In this document: positions 1 through 7,200 of the stretch, piece after piece | Position numbering within the stretch: position 1 is the first letter of the stretch | Layout: each line of letters starts with the position of its first letter | DNA from: Porphyromonadaceae bacterium | GTDB lineage: Bacteria; Bacteroidota; Bacteroidia; Bacteroidales; Porphyromonadaceae | DNA length: 64,000 bases | NCBI GenBank assembly: GCA_030528555.1 | Contig: JAUMYQ010000004.1 | Location: 1-64,000, forward strand | Direction of reading: 5' to 3' | Notes under the pieces: generated by a model | What the model was told of the DNA's origin: nothing | The model's database searches: none | The model's input: the letters and a program-made list of their open reading frames with translations, nothing else | Program-made: the position numbers and the translations under genes

Positions 1-200
1 ACAAAATCAACAAACAGCAAATAACCAGAAACTTAAATGAGAGAAAAAGTTGTGAGACCTGGAGACAAGTATCGCAAATCTTTCCTTAACTCCCTACCAC
101 TCCTCAGGAAACGAGCATCATTCATCAGGATAAGAATAACGAAGTACTCTCGTTTTTTTTACTGATATTTGCGACTTAGATTGATAGATATTATATAGGT

Positions 201-689
201 ATGAACAGCGATACACAACAGTCCTTTCGAGTAGCCTCACGAGGAGAGCTTGACACCAAAAATATCGCAAGGAAAGCATCCAGCTTCTTTGAAACAGGAG
301 ACTTGATTATTCTTGAGGGAGACTTAGGGGTGGGAAAAACCCATTTCGTCAAAGGATTCGCGGAGGGGATACACGCTCAGGATCTTGTCACTAGCCCCAC
401 TTTCAGCATAGCAAACTTTTACAAGGGGACATCAACTCCTTTACTACACATCGATCTATATAGGATAGAGAGTGAGGCAGAGTTTAACGACCTCGGGCTA
501 TACGAATACTTCGACCAATCTATCACCCTCATAGAGTGGGGCAAGAAGTTTTCTAGCCTCTTCGATAGCTATGTACTGATCACTTTCCGCTTAATGGAAG
601 ATGGGACGAGAGAGATCTCTTTTTCAGCTCAAGGTGCATCCTACGAAGGAAAGGTAGAGAAAATAAAACAAGCATTAGCAAGATCATAA
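201..689 (+). CDS. tsaE: tRNA threonylcarbamoyladenosine biosynthesis ATPase TsaE
   Basis: Cytoplasmic ATPase that works with TsaB and TsaD to place the threonylcarbamoyl group on A37 of ANN-decoding tRNAs. The 162-residue product has the family's Walker A loop GDLGVGKT at residues 40-47, then the TSPTF switch-like motif near residue 64 and HIDLYR near residue 82, all typical of TsaE. Length is normal for the family. It starts the cluster and is followed after 4 bases by tsaB, so the two are probably cotranscribed. The upstream 200 bases hold no recognisable gene. Assignment is secure; activity is inferred from motifs. Confidence 0.95.
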   Translation: MNSDTQQSFRVASRGELDTKNIARKASSFFETGDLIILEGDLGVGKTHFVKGFAEGIHAQDLVTSPTFSIANFYKGTSTPLLHIDLYRIESEAEFNDLGLYEYFDQSITLIEWGKKFSSLFDSYVLITFRLMEDGTREISFSAQGASYEGKVEKIKQALARS

Positions 690-693
690 GAGT

Positions 694-1326
694 ATGCTGA
701 CACTAGCCATATCAACCTCCTCTGGTCAGTTTGCGCTTGCCTTGGGAGCTAATGGGACGTTACTATACAACTCCAAAGAACACAACGTAAGCGAAGAACT
801 AGACACCATGCTTAGCCTTGGGCTAAACCATTGTGGCAAGCAAATAAAAGACATTAGCAATATTATAGTTGATGTTGGTCCAGGTGGTACAAGCCGCGTA
901 AGGACAGGCGTCGCCTTTGCAAATAGCCTTTCTTACACGCTCGGGGTTCCCATCTATACAGCCTCTTCTATGGAGCTAGCTGGGCTTGAAGCCCAGCACC
1001 GATGGGAGCTTCCTTCTATCACGACCGTAAAGTCTATCAAAGGGAATGCCTACATTGGGCTATACGACGGCTCCTTGACTCGTCTTGAGTTTGGTATCGT
1101 CGAAGACCTTATTCCCAATATGGTCCAGCACCTTGAAGAATTTGTTGTCGTAGGATATCATCGGGCCATCATCCAAGCTCTCCCTCTCGTGGGGAAGAAG
1201 GTCATAGACTCGGAGATAAATTTTGGAGACGTAAGCTTTCTTATTCGGGAAGAGGCCTTTTTCAAGCAAAAACAAGGCCTTCTATTTCCCTACTTTGCAC
1301 AGCCAATCGTGGAGACCGTTCTCTAG
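694..1326 (+). CDS. tsaB: TsaB-like t6A synthesis scaffold protein
   Basis: Member of the ASKHA-fold TsaB/YeaZ family, a non-catalytic partner that dimerises with TsaD in the threonylcarbamoyl transferase complex. The 210-residue product begins with the phosphate-1-like segment LAISTSS and has the GPGGTSRVRTG stretch (family form GPGSFTGVRIG) near residues 63-73. The C-terminal half is poorly conserved, as is usual for TsaB. It follows tsaE by 4 bases. The GPG segment departs slightly from the usual form, but the position between tsaE and tsaD supports the call. Confidence 0.88.
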   Translation: MLTLAISTSSGQFALALGANGTLLYNSKEHNVSEELDTMLSLGLNHCGKQIKDISNIIVDVGPGGTSRVRTGVAFANSLSYTLGVPIYTASSMELAGLEAQHRWELPSITTVKSIKGNAYIGLYDGSLTRLEFGIVEDLIPNMVQHLEEFVVVGYHRAIIQALPLVGKKVIDSEINFGDVSFLIREEAFFKQKQGLLFPYFAQPIVETVL

Positions 1327-1406
1327 ACTTGGCTACTTCATCCCTCTCGCTATGAGGCCCAGTTGCTCTGACGTACAGCCCCTAACAAGCAAATAAAAAC
1401 GACATA

Positions 1407-2162
1407 ATGAAACTCAAGTTTGAAATTAGAAAAGGCTCTCTTACGCCTGGTGGTAACATTCCCTATGAGTATCATACTCAAATACGAGAACACTTACAAA
1501 AAGGAGGCATCATCATATGTCCGAGCGACACATGCTACTCCATTGCAGCAGCATGCCTTCCCAATGCCCTCAAAATAGGAGACTATTTGAATAGCATCCT
1601 AAACAGAAATCCCCAATGGCCCTTCTCTGTTGCTTTTGACCATGCAATGAGGGCAAAGGAATACATTCGTGACCCCAACGGTGTATGCATCAAGCTGCTT
1701 GAACATTTTACCCCAGGCCCTATCACAGCAATATCCATAATTGCCAGAGAGAAAATATATCTGAGCGAGATAATTCATTCAGAAAAGGACGATACAATTG
1801 GCATACGCATCCCCGATAGCTGTATAGAGAGCAAGCTAGCAGAGCTTGCTGGGCATCCTATAACCACGGTGCCTGCGAAAGTCGGAGAGGAAGCACCGCC
1901 TATAAGAGACTATGAATCTGCCAGAGATTGCATTATTGATAGTATCGAGAAGCATGGACTATCAGAGCTAGTCCCCCTGGCAGGCATCGAGGGAACTAAT
2001 GGCTTCACAGACAAACTCTCGACAGTTGTAAGAGTAAAGGAGGAGCTTGGCCCAAATAGCAAACTCGAAGTCTTAAGAGAAGAATATATCACGAAGGTCA
2101 TGCTTAAAGGCTTCCTAGATAAGCATAATCTTAACTGGAGCATTACTAAGGGCAACAGATAA
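1407..2162 (+). CDS. YrdC/Sua5-like paralogue with degenerate signature
   Basis: A 251-residue member of the YrdC/Sua5/YciO fold: the PSDTCYSI segment at residues 39-46 matches the PTDTVYGL strand of TsaC, and the IGIRIPDS stretch near residue 131 matches VAVRIPDN. The usual TsaC signatures are changed. Where the TsaC at 2782-3384 has K44-A-R46, this protein reads L65-N-R67, and where TsaC has TSAN it reads TVPAK (154-158). It may not make threonylcarbamoyl-AMP and may have another role, as YciO proteins do. The stop overlaps the next start by one base (TAATG), and the coding DNA looks more A/T-rich than most of the window. Confidence 0.75.
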   Translation: MKLKFEIRKGSLTPGGNIPYEYHTQIREHLQKGGIIICPSDTCYSIAAACLPNALKIGDYLNSILNRNPQWPFSVAFDHAMRAKEYIRDPNGVCIKLLEHFTPGPITAISIIAREKIYLSEIIHSEKDDTIGIRIPDSCIESKLAELAGHPITTVPAKVGEEAPPIRDYESARDCIIDSIEKHGLSELVPLAGIEGTNGFTDKLSTVVRVKEELGPNSKLEVLREEYITKVMLKGFLDKHNLNWSITKGNR

Positions 2163-2785
2163 TGGGAAGCGAACATAGCTACGAAAACATCTTACGTGAA
2201 TACGAAGAGTTAGCTCAGCGTATCAATAAAGATATAGTCAACCAACTACAAAAAGAGCGCCAGGAAAAGAAACTGAATGACTATGACTATAGGGATGCGC
2301 TCATAAGAGTGATTAACACCCCTAACGAAAAGATTTCCAACCAACTTGGGGAACTCATCAACAAAATAGAGGAAACTGAAGCTCGTGTTGCCTCTCAAGC
2401 TAGAACACAGTATCGGGGTGTAGCTATCGGGGTGCTTATCGTTATGGTTACACTTTTAGTCATTGTTATTTCGAGCGTGTTGGGATGTATTACTGCTAAT
2501 GCCTATGACTTGGCTATTCTACTATCCCTCCCTCTGATATTGGCAATTATAGTTTCTCATCTCATCTTGAGATTTTACCAGCAATCTATCTCCCTACAAA
2601 AGGAGCTCTTGGAGAAGAAACTCGGAACAACCTTTCTGAGGGCAGCCCTACAAGATGCCTCCAAAAATGAAAAGATGTACGAATTTGGTGTACAGATGTT
2701 CTTGCGACATCACATTACCTCCGAGCCTTATGGCCCAAAAGACAAAATAATCTCGGTGAATATAGAAGGAGGCTCAGAAAAATGA
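2162..2785 (+). CDS. small two-helix membrane protein of unknown function
   Basis: A 207-residue protein I do not recognise. Residues 1-85 are charged and predicted helical or coiled-coil (many E, K, Q, R). Two hydrophobic segments follow at about 86-110 and 115-137, then a charged amphipathic tail of about 70 residues. No signal peptide or enzyme motif is visible. It is translationally coupled on both sides: its start overlaps the YrdC paralogue by one base and its end overlaps tsaC in an ATGA arrangement. The simplest inference is a membrane partner of the YrdC-like protein, but nothing in the sequence proves that. Confidence 0.8.
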   Translation: MGSEHSYENILREYEELAQRINKDIVNQLQKERQEKKLNDYDYRDALIRVINTPNEKISNQLGELINKIEETEARVASQARTQYRGVAIGVLIVMVTLLVIVISSVLGCITANAYDLAILLSLPLILAIIVSHLILRFYQQSISLQKELLEKKLGTTFLRAALQDASKNEKMYEFGVQMFLRHHITSEPYGPKDKIISVNIEGGSEK

Positions 2786-3384
2786 ATCGTGTAGAAACAA
2801 TTATAGAGACGCTCAACGCTGAGGGTGTGGTACTCATTCCTACAGATACGGTATATGGATTGGCTGCATTACCTACGAAAAAGAGAGCCGTTGAGAAGAT
2901 ATATACGCTGAAGGCCCGCCCCGGAGGCATGAACCTCCCCATCATGGTGGCAGACACGGCAGACCTGAGAGCCTTAGGATTAGATGTCAATATCACAGCA
3001 ACTAAGCTATTTCGGTCGACACTAGTTCCTGGTGCTGTTACCTTTATTCTAGGGTTTGAGCCCGAAGGATCTAGGCCATCCTGGCTACAGGGGCGCGAAG
3101 AGGTCGCAGTACGCATTCCCGACAACGCATTGCTCCTCTCCGTTTTGGAGCAAACGGGCCCACTCTTAGTAACCAGTGCCAATAGGCATGGCAGCCCTCA
3201 TCCCCCAAATAAAGTATCCGAGATTTTGAAGGAGCTTAATGGAGCACCCGACTTAGTCATAGAAGACGGAGAGGGCAAAGAAATCCCCTCTACCATCATC
3301 AACTGCCGATACACTCCAGCTCTAATCGAAAGAAGCGGACTTATACCGATAGAAACAGTTAATGAAATATTAGGATATGAGTGA
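2782..3384 (+). CDS. tsaC: L-threonylcarbamoyladenylate synthase (TsaC/Sua5 type)
   Basis: Makes threonylcarbamoyl-AMP from threonine, bicarbonate and ATP, the first step of t6A synthesis. The 200-residue product is a single YrdC domain without the C-terminal Sua5 extension. It has PTDTVYGL at 20-27, the K44-x-R46-P motif and the TSAN signature at 131-134, all intact, in contrast with the paralogue two genes upstream. The start overlaps the previous gene by four bases (ATGA) and the end overlaps tsaD by eight bases, so translation is probably coupled through this part of the cluster. Confidence 0.93.
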   Translation: MNRVETIIETLNAEGVVLIPTDTVYGLAALPTKKRAVEKIYTLKARPGGMNLPIMVADTADLRALGLDVNITATKLFRSTLVPGAVTFILGFEPEGSRPSWLQGREEVAVRIPDNALLLSVLEQTGPLLVTSANRHGSPHPPNKVSEILKELNGAPDLVIEDGEGKEIPSTIINCRYTPALIERSGLIPIETVNEILGYE

Positions 3385-4372
3385 TTTAGTTTTAGGCATC
3401 GAGACTTCGTGCGACGACACTGCCGTTGCCGTTGTAGCTTCAGATGGGAGGGTTCTGTCGTCTGTCGTTGCTTCCCAGCTAGAGGTACATGCCGAGTTTG
3501 GCGGCATTTACCCCGAGTTTGCGGCTCGAGCACATATATCTTCTATACTCCCCACCGTACACGAGGCTCTAAGAGAGGCTAATATCACTCCTGAGGACAT
3601 CAAAGCCATTGGAGTAACTAGGGGACCTGGGCTAATAGGCTCTCTCCTTGTAGGTCTGAACACCGCCAAGGGTCTAGGTTTGGGTTGGAATAAACCAGTA
3701 ATAGGTGTTAATCATCTGAGAGGACACTTGCGGAGTGCCGATCTAGAACAGAAGCGAGTAAAGTACCCAGCCACCATCCTATTGGTCTCGGGGGGGCATA
3801 CCTTCCTAGCTTATATGAGGAGCGCAACAGAGGTGGAGCTACTGGGAAGCACCACGGACGACTCCGTTGGAGAAACATACGACAAGGTCGGTAGAATGCT
3901 AGGCTTGGGATATCCTGGAGGCCCCGTGGTGGATAAGCTAGCTAAGACAGGGAAGGCCACTATCCCATTCCCACGCCCTGTCCTACACAAAGGGCTCGAG
4001 TTCTCTTTCTCTGGACTAAAGTCGGCTGTCTCTCGCTATCTAGAGGCCAATCCAGCGGCAGACAATCATGCCGATATTGCAGCCTCTTTTGTAGAGGCCG
4101 TGATGGATGTCCTCATAAAGAAGTCCAAAAAGGCTCTCAAGCAATATCGCTCAAAGTCTTTTGTAATTGTAGGTGGTGTGGCGGCCAGCCCCCAGCTGCG
4201 CGAGGCAGCACAAGCCCTATGCCAATCCCTAGGCGTTGAGCTATGCCTACCCCCACTTCGCTGGTCTACAGACAATGCCGCGATGATTGCTCTAGCTACC
4301 TTCGACTATCTAGATCTGGGTATAGACAAAAAGGCCAATGCCGACCTGGGGCTAACCATCAAAGATTTCTAA
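3377..4372 (+). CDS. tsaD: tRNA N6-adenosine threonylcarbamoyltransferase TsaD
   Basis: Catalytic subunit that transfers the threonylcarbamoyl group to A37 of tRNA, working with TsaB and TsaE. The 331-residue product has the N-terminal GIETSCDDT motif, the metal-binding H113-x3-H117 pair (NHLRGHL), the SGGHT loop and the GGVAAS nucleotide-binding segment near residue 269. Length is normal. It overlaps tsaC by 8 bases and closes the cluster; the repeat element at 4495-4602 lies about 120 bases downstream. All four dedicated t6A proteins of bacteria are therefore encoded in about 4.2 kb. Confidence 0.96.
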   Translation: MSDLVLGIETSCDDTAVAVVASDGRVLSSVVASQLEVHAEFGGIYPEFAARAHISSILPTVHEALREANITPEDIKAIGVTRGPGLIGSLLVGLNTAKGLGLGWNKPVIGVNHLRGHLRSADLEQKRVKYPATILLVSGGHTFLAYMRSATEVELLGSTTDDSVGETYDKVGRMLGLGYPGGPVVDKLAKTGKATIPFPRPVLHKGLEFSFSGLKSAVSRYLEANPAADNHADIAASFVEAVMDVLIKKSKKALKQYRSKSFVIVGGVAASPQLREAAQALCQSLGVELCLPPLRWSTDNAAMIALATFDYLDLGIDKKANADLGLTIKDF

Positions 4373-4806
4373 AAATCAGAGCATAATCACCCACACGCCT
4401 GGGGCTGTCTTTGGGGAGATTATTCGTCTAGCGACCATATCCATAACCACATATGAACTAGCAAGTTATCAAACATCGCACTTGTGCAAAAAAAACTTCG
4501 GGAATACTCGAAAAAATGTTCCCGAACTTTTTTCTCGGAGTTCCCGATCTTTTTCTAAAAAGATCGGGAAGTTTTTTTTGAAAGTTCCCGAAGATTTTTT
4601 CGACCAAATAGGAAAGAAAATAACAAACTCATTTCTAGCCAATTACAAAACCCTTCTAAAAATGGATTGGCCTCAAGGAATAGCCCCTAGCAGCTTGAGG
4701 GATGAGCCTACTTCTCTATCGTGTTCGTCTTAGTCAACTAAGCCTATGAGTTCTTTATATTTGTGATACTTTTGGCTAACCCTCACATGAAATAAGTTAA
4801 TAAGCG
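4373..4806. other. intergenic region holding repeat copy A
   Basis: 434 bases between tsaD and the VIT-family gene. The only structure seen is the 22-bp-phased repeat at 4495-4602. An open frame at 4482-4733 is created by the repeat and shows no protein-like composition, so it is not called. Confidence 0.7.
4495..4602 (+). repeat. 22-bp-phased intergenic repeat, copy A
   Basis: Five 8-bp cores start at 4497 (TTCGGGAA), 4519 (TTCCCGAA), 4541 (TTCCCGAT), 4563 (ATCGGGAA) and 4585 (TTCCCGAA), each exactly 22 bp from the last. Linkers are 14-bp A/T tracts. The middle pair forms a perfect inverted repeat, arms 4541-4554 and 4557-4570 with a 2-base centre. This copy sets the orientation I call forward. 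Confidence 0.9.
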
Positions 4807-5508
4807 ATGAAAACGACAGAAGATTACCTAGCCAAGCACTACATACATCGAAGCAACTGGCTTAGAGCTATGGTTTTGGGAGCTAATGATGGCATCATAT
4901 CTATCTCGAGCCTCGCCATTGGGGTAGCTTCTGCTGGAACTGCACGCCCCGAACTGATGCTCGCAACTGTGGCAAGCCTCGTAGCAGGAGCCCTCTCTAT
5001 GGCAGCTGGAGAATATGTATCCGTTAGTTCCCAGACAGATATCGAGCAGGGAGATATAGAACGCGAACGGAAGGAACTACTAGAGGCACCCGAGGAAGAG
5101 CTACAAATGCTCGCCCTCATCTACCGACAACGGGGTCTATCGGAAGAGACCGCCATGCAAGTGGCCAGAGAGCTAACCCACCATGATGCACTCGGAGCGC
5201 ACATACGTGACGAGCTGGGCATCACCGATCAGTCTCAAGCAAACGCCACCCAGGCAGCTATAACGTCGGGAGGAGCATTCGTTGCTGGGGGGATCCTCCC
5301 TCTGCTCGTCACCCTCCTGGCTCCACTATCCAGCGTACAATACTGGCTCTATGGGACAACTATCTTGGCTCTCATCCTCCTGGGCATCGTCTCGGCCAAA
5401 ACAGGTGGTGCAAACGTGGGCAAAGCTGTGCTACGCATTACAGTCTGGGGCACAATTGCCATGGGCATCTCGGCCTTTGTAGGCTACCTCTTCGGAGTAC
5501 AGCCCTAG
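4807..5508 (+). CDS. VIT1/CCC1-family metal ion transporter
   Basis: A 233-residue integral membrane protein of the VIT1/CCC1 family, which moves Fe(II) or Mn(II) across membranes. Family features are the N-terminal RSNWLRAMVLGANDGIIS segment (about residues 16-33), a second hydrophobic helix with AGALSMAAGEYVSVSSQTD (about 60-78), a charged cytoplasmic middle (E/R-rich, about 80-130) and three C-terminal helices. The substrate cannot be read from sequence. The gene stands alone, preceded by repeat copy A and convergent with the channel gene, 16 bases apart. Confidence 0.9.
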   Translation: MKTTEDYLAKHYIHRSNWLRAMVLGANDGIISISSLAIGVASAGTARPELMLATVASLVAGALSMAAGEYVSVSSQTDIEQGDIERERKELLEAPEEELQMLALIYRQRGLSEETAMQVARELTHHDALGAHIRDELGITDQSQANATQAAITSGGAFVAGGILPLLVTLLAPLSSVQYWLYGTTILALILLGIVSAKTGGANVGKAVLRITVWGTIAMGISAFVGYLFGVQP

Positions 5509-5524
5509 GGGAAAGCTAAACCAT

Positions 5525-6376
5525 CTACTCGATACGCTCACCGCAGTACTTGCAGTAGACGGCATCTTCATCGTTCTTCTTACCGCACGAGCCGCAAGGC
5601 TTCTGTCTGCTTTGACGCATAATAGACACCGAGACTACACCCGTTGGCACAGCTATAATCGTATAGCCCAAGAGCATCACCGCAGCCGAAAAAAATCGTC
5701 CCAAGGGTGTAACGGGCGTAATATCTCCATAGCCTACCCCAGTAAGGGTAACGATAGTCCAATAGATACTGCTAAGGATATTTTCGAAGCCCGGCGTATC
5801 ACTCTGTCCCTCGATGATGTGCATGAGTGTACCGAGAGCAATGGTGAGGATGAAGACGAAGAGGAAAAAGACGAATATCTTGCGCCGACTCTCTTTGAGA
5901 GCTATCAACAGAATGTTTCCCTCGGCAATAAAGCCGAAGAGCCGAAACACCCTAAATACGCGTATGAGCCTGAAGGCCCGAACCACCGTCAGATAAAATG
6001 CAGCATGCGAGAAGAAACTGATATACAGCGGCAACGTTGAGACGAGATCTACAATGCCATAGACACTCAGAGCGTACTCCCTAGGGCGAGGTGAGCAGTA
6101 AAGACGCAGAGCATACTCCACGGTGAAGAACAGAGTAATAAGCCACTCCAGAGCCGTAAGGAGGTAGATATAGTCCGAGGGAATGAGGCTCATACTATCA
6201 ATAATAAGCAGAGCTATGGAGAGCAAGATGAAGATAAGGAGCATTACATCGAAGAGCTTCCCCTCGGGAGTATCGGCTTCGAAAATGATGGTATAGAGCC
6301 ACTCTTTTCGGCTCATTTGATCAAGGTTCTTGGGGGATGTCGAAGGGCGATGATGCCGTCTGCGTTTATAATCCAC
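5525..6376 (-). CDS. voltage-gated-type potassium channel with C-terminal zinc ribbon
   Basis: A 283-residue six-helix ion channel. S1-S4 occupy roughly residues 42-150, with an arginine-rich S4 (RAFRLIRVFRVFRLF, 133-147). The pore helix leads to the selectivity filter TGVGYGD at 212-218, indicating K+ selectivity, and S6 follows to about 250. The last 25 residues carry a four-cysteine ribbon (C261, C264, C275, C278), uncommon as the tail of a small channel. The gene is convergent with the VIT-family transporter and starts about 140 bases downstream of the lipoprotein gene, with a terminator-like hairpin in between. Confidence 0.92.
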   Translation of the reverse strand: MDYKRRRHHRPSTSPKNLDQMSRKEWLYTIIFEADTPEGKLFDVMLLIFILLSIALLIIDSMSLIPSDYIYLLTALEWLITLFFTVEYALRLYCSPRPREYALSVYGIVDLVSTLPLYISFFSHAAFYLTVVRAFRLIRVFRVFRLFGFIAEGNILLIALKESRRKIFVFFLFVFILTIALGTLMHIIEGQSDTPGFENILSSIYWTIVTLTGVGYGDITPVTPLGRFFSAAVMLLGYTIIAVPTGVVSVSIMRQSRQKPCGSCGKKNDEDAVYCKYCGERIE

Positions 6377-6453
6377 GTACTCTAGGCTTTACTTATATTC
6401 ATGTAACAAAGTTAATAAGGTGCCACGAAAATTTGGGTAGGAGCAACGCAAAA

Positions 6454-6490
6454 GCGGTGGTTTTCCCCTAGTCCAGGGGCGAACCACCGC
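6454..6490 (-). terminator. rho-independent terminator of the lipoprotein gene
   Basis: Two-part stem: GCGGTGGTT (6454-6462) pairs with AACCACCGC (6482-6490), and CCCCT (6465-6469) pairs with AGGGG (6475-6479), separated by a 2-by-2 internal loop. On the minus strand it is followed by TTTTGCG. It lies 30 bases downstream of the lipoprotein stop. Confidence 0.75.
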
Positions 6491-6519
6491 CTTGAGTTGC
6501 TCTCTAGAGAACGGATATC

Positions 6520-7065
6520 TTACTTCTTGAGAGGAATAGATTTGATATCCCAAACATTATCCTCAGGCACGATAATCGACCCCTTCTCCTCATCTACTTG
6601 GAGTTTATGTTCTTCATCCGCAGCAGCCTCTTCTGGCTTTTCTTCGGAAGAGACGAGCTTGCCATTCTTATACTCTTCTCGCTTAGACATTCCTTTTAGA
6701 TTTTTGATAGCGAGCGTAGGTTTTTCGTAAGTATAGTCTCCAGTGGATGCTTGCCTTATAACAACGTAGTCACCACTTGCCTCTGTACCCTCTTGCCACT
6801 TCAAGGTATATTTTACCTTTCCGTTTACAAACTCCAACTTAATATCATGTGCCATACGCTCCTCCGCAGGCTTGTCAAGGTCCTTGATATACTCAAAGGT
6901 CTTGCCGTCCAACCAATCACGCTTAGCGGGCTCTTCAGTATTGGTACCACTATTGACATTGTTAGTGCCACTATTGACATTCTTCTTGGGCTCATCTTTA
7001 GAGCAAGAGGTCACGACCGATGCTGTAAGTAGCCCCAGTAGTGCAATAGAAAATAGTTTCCTCAT
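6520..7065 (-). CDS. small secreted lipoprotein of unknown function
   Basis: A 181-residue protein with a lipoprotein signal: hydrophobic helix at residues 5-17 and a lipobox-like TSC ending at C21. A duplicated seven-residue unit NVNSGTN follows (about 29-42), probably a flexible linker. The remaining domain is rich in charged residues and beta-prone strands, and resembles no family I can name. It should be anchored in the envelope through C21. It stands alone, with a terminator downstream and 135 bases upstream with no gene. Confidence 0.8.
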   Translation of the reverse strand: MRKLFSIALLGLLTASVVTSCSKDEPKKNVNSGTNNVNSGTNTEEPAKRDWLDGKTFEYIKDLDKPAEERMAHDIKLEFVNGKVKYTLKWQEGTEASGDYVVIRQASTGDYTYEKPTLAIKNLKGMSKREEYKNGKLVSSEEKPEEAAADEEHKLQVDEEKGSIIVPEDNVWDIKSIPLKK

Positions 7066-7200
7066 TGTTGTAATTCTTTTATTTAGTTAAAATTTAAATA
7101 CCTAAGTAAAGGTAATTATTTCGGAGAATGATTTGCTACAGACACCATTGGCTTGCTCTGGAGATATACGGCTTCTTGCTCGTTGCATTCGGCCGTCAAG

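Noticed and set aside
1..200. Search for a gene end or promoter before tsaE
   Set aside because: TTTG at 168-171 and TATATAGG at 192-199 are 20 bp apart, but the latter misses the TTTG half of the -7 box. No coding frame is evident.
4482..4733. 83-codon open frame after tsaD
   Set aside because: It is generated by repeat copy A; the translation is a low-complexity F/K/S string and similar frames arise at the other copies.
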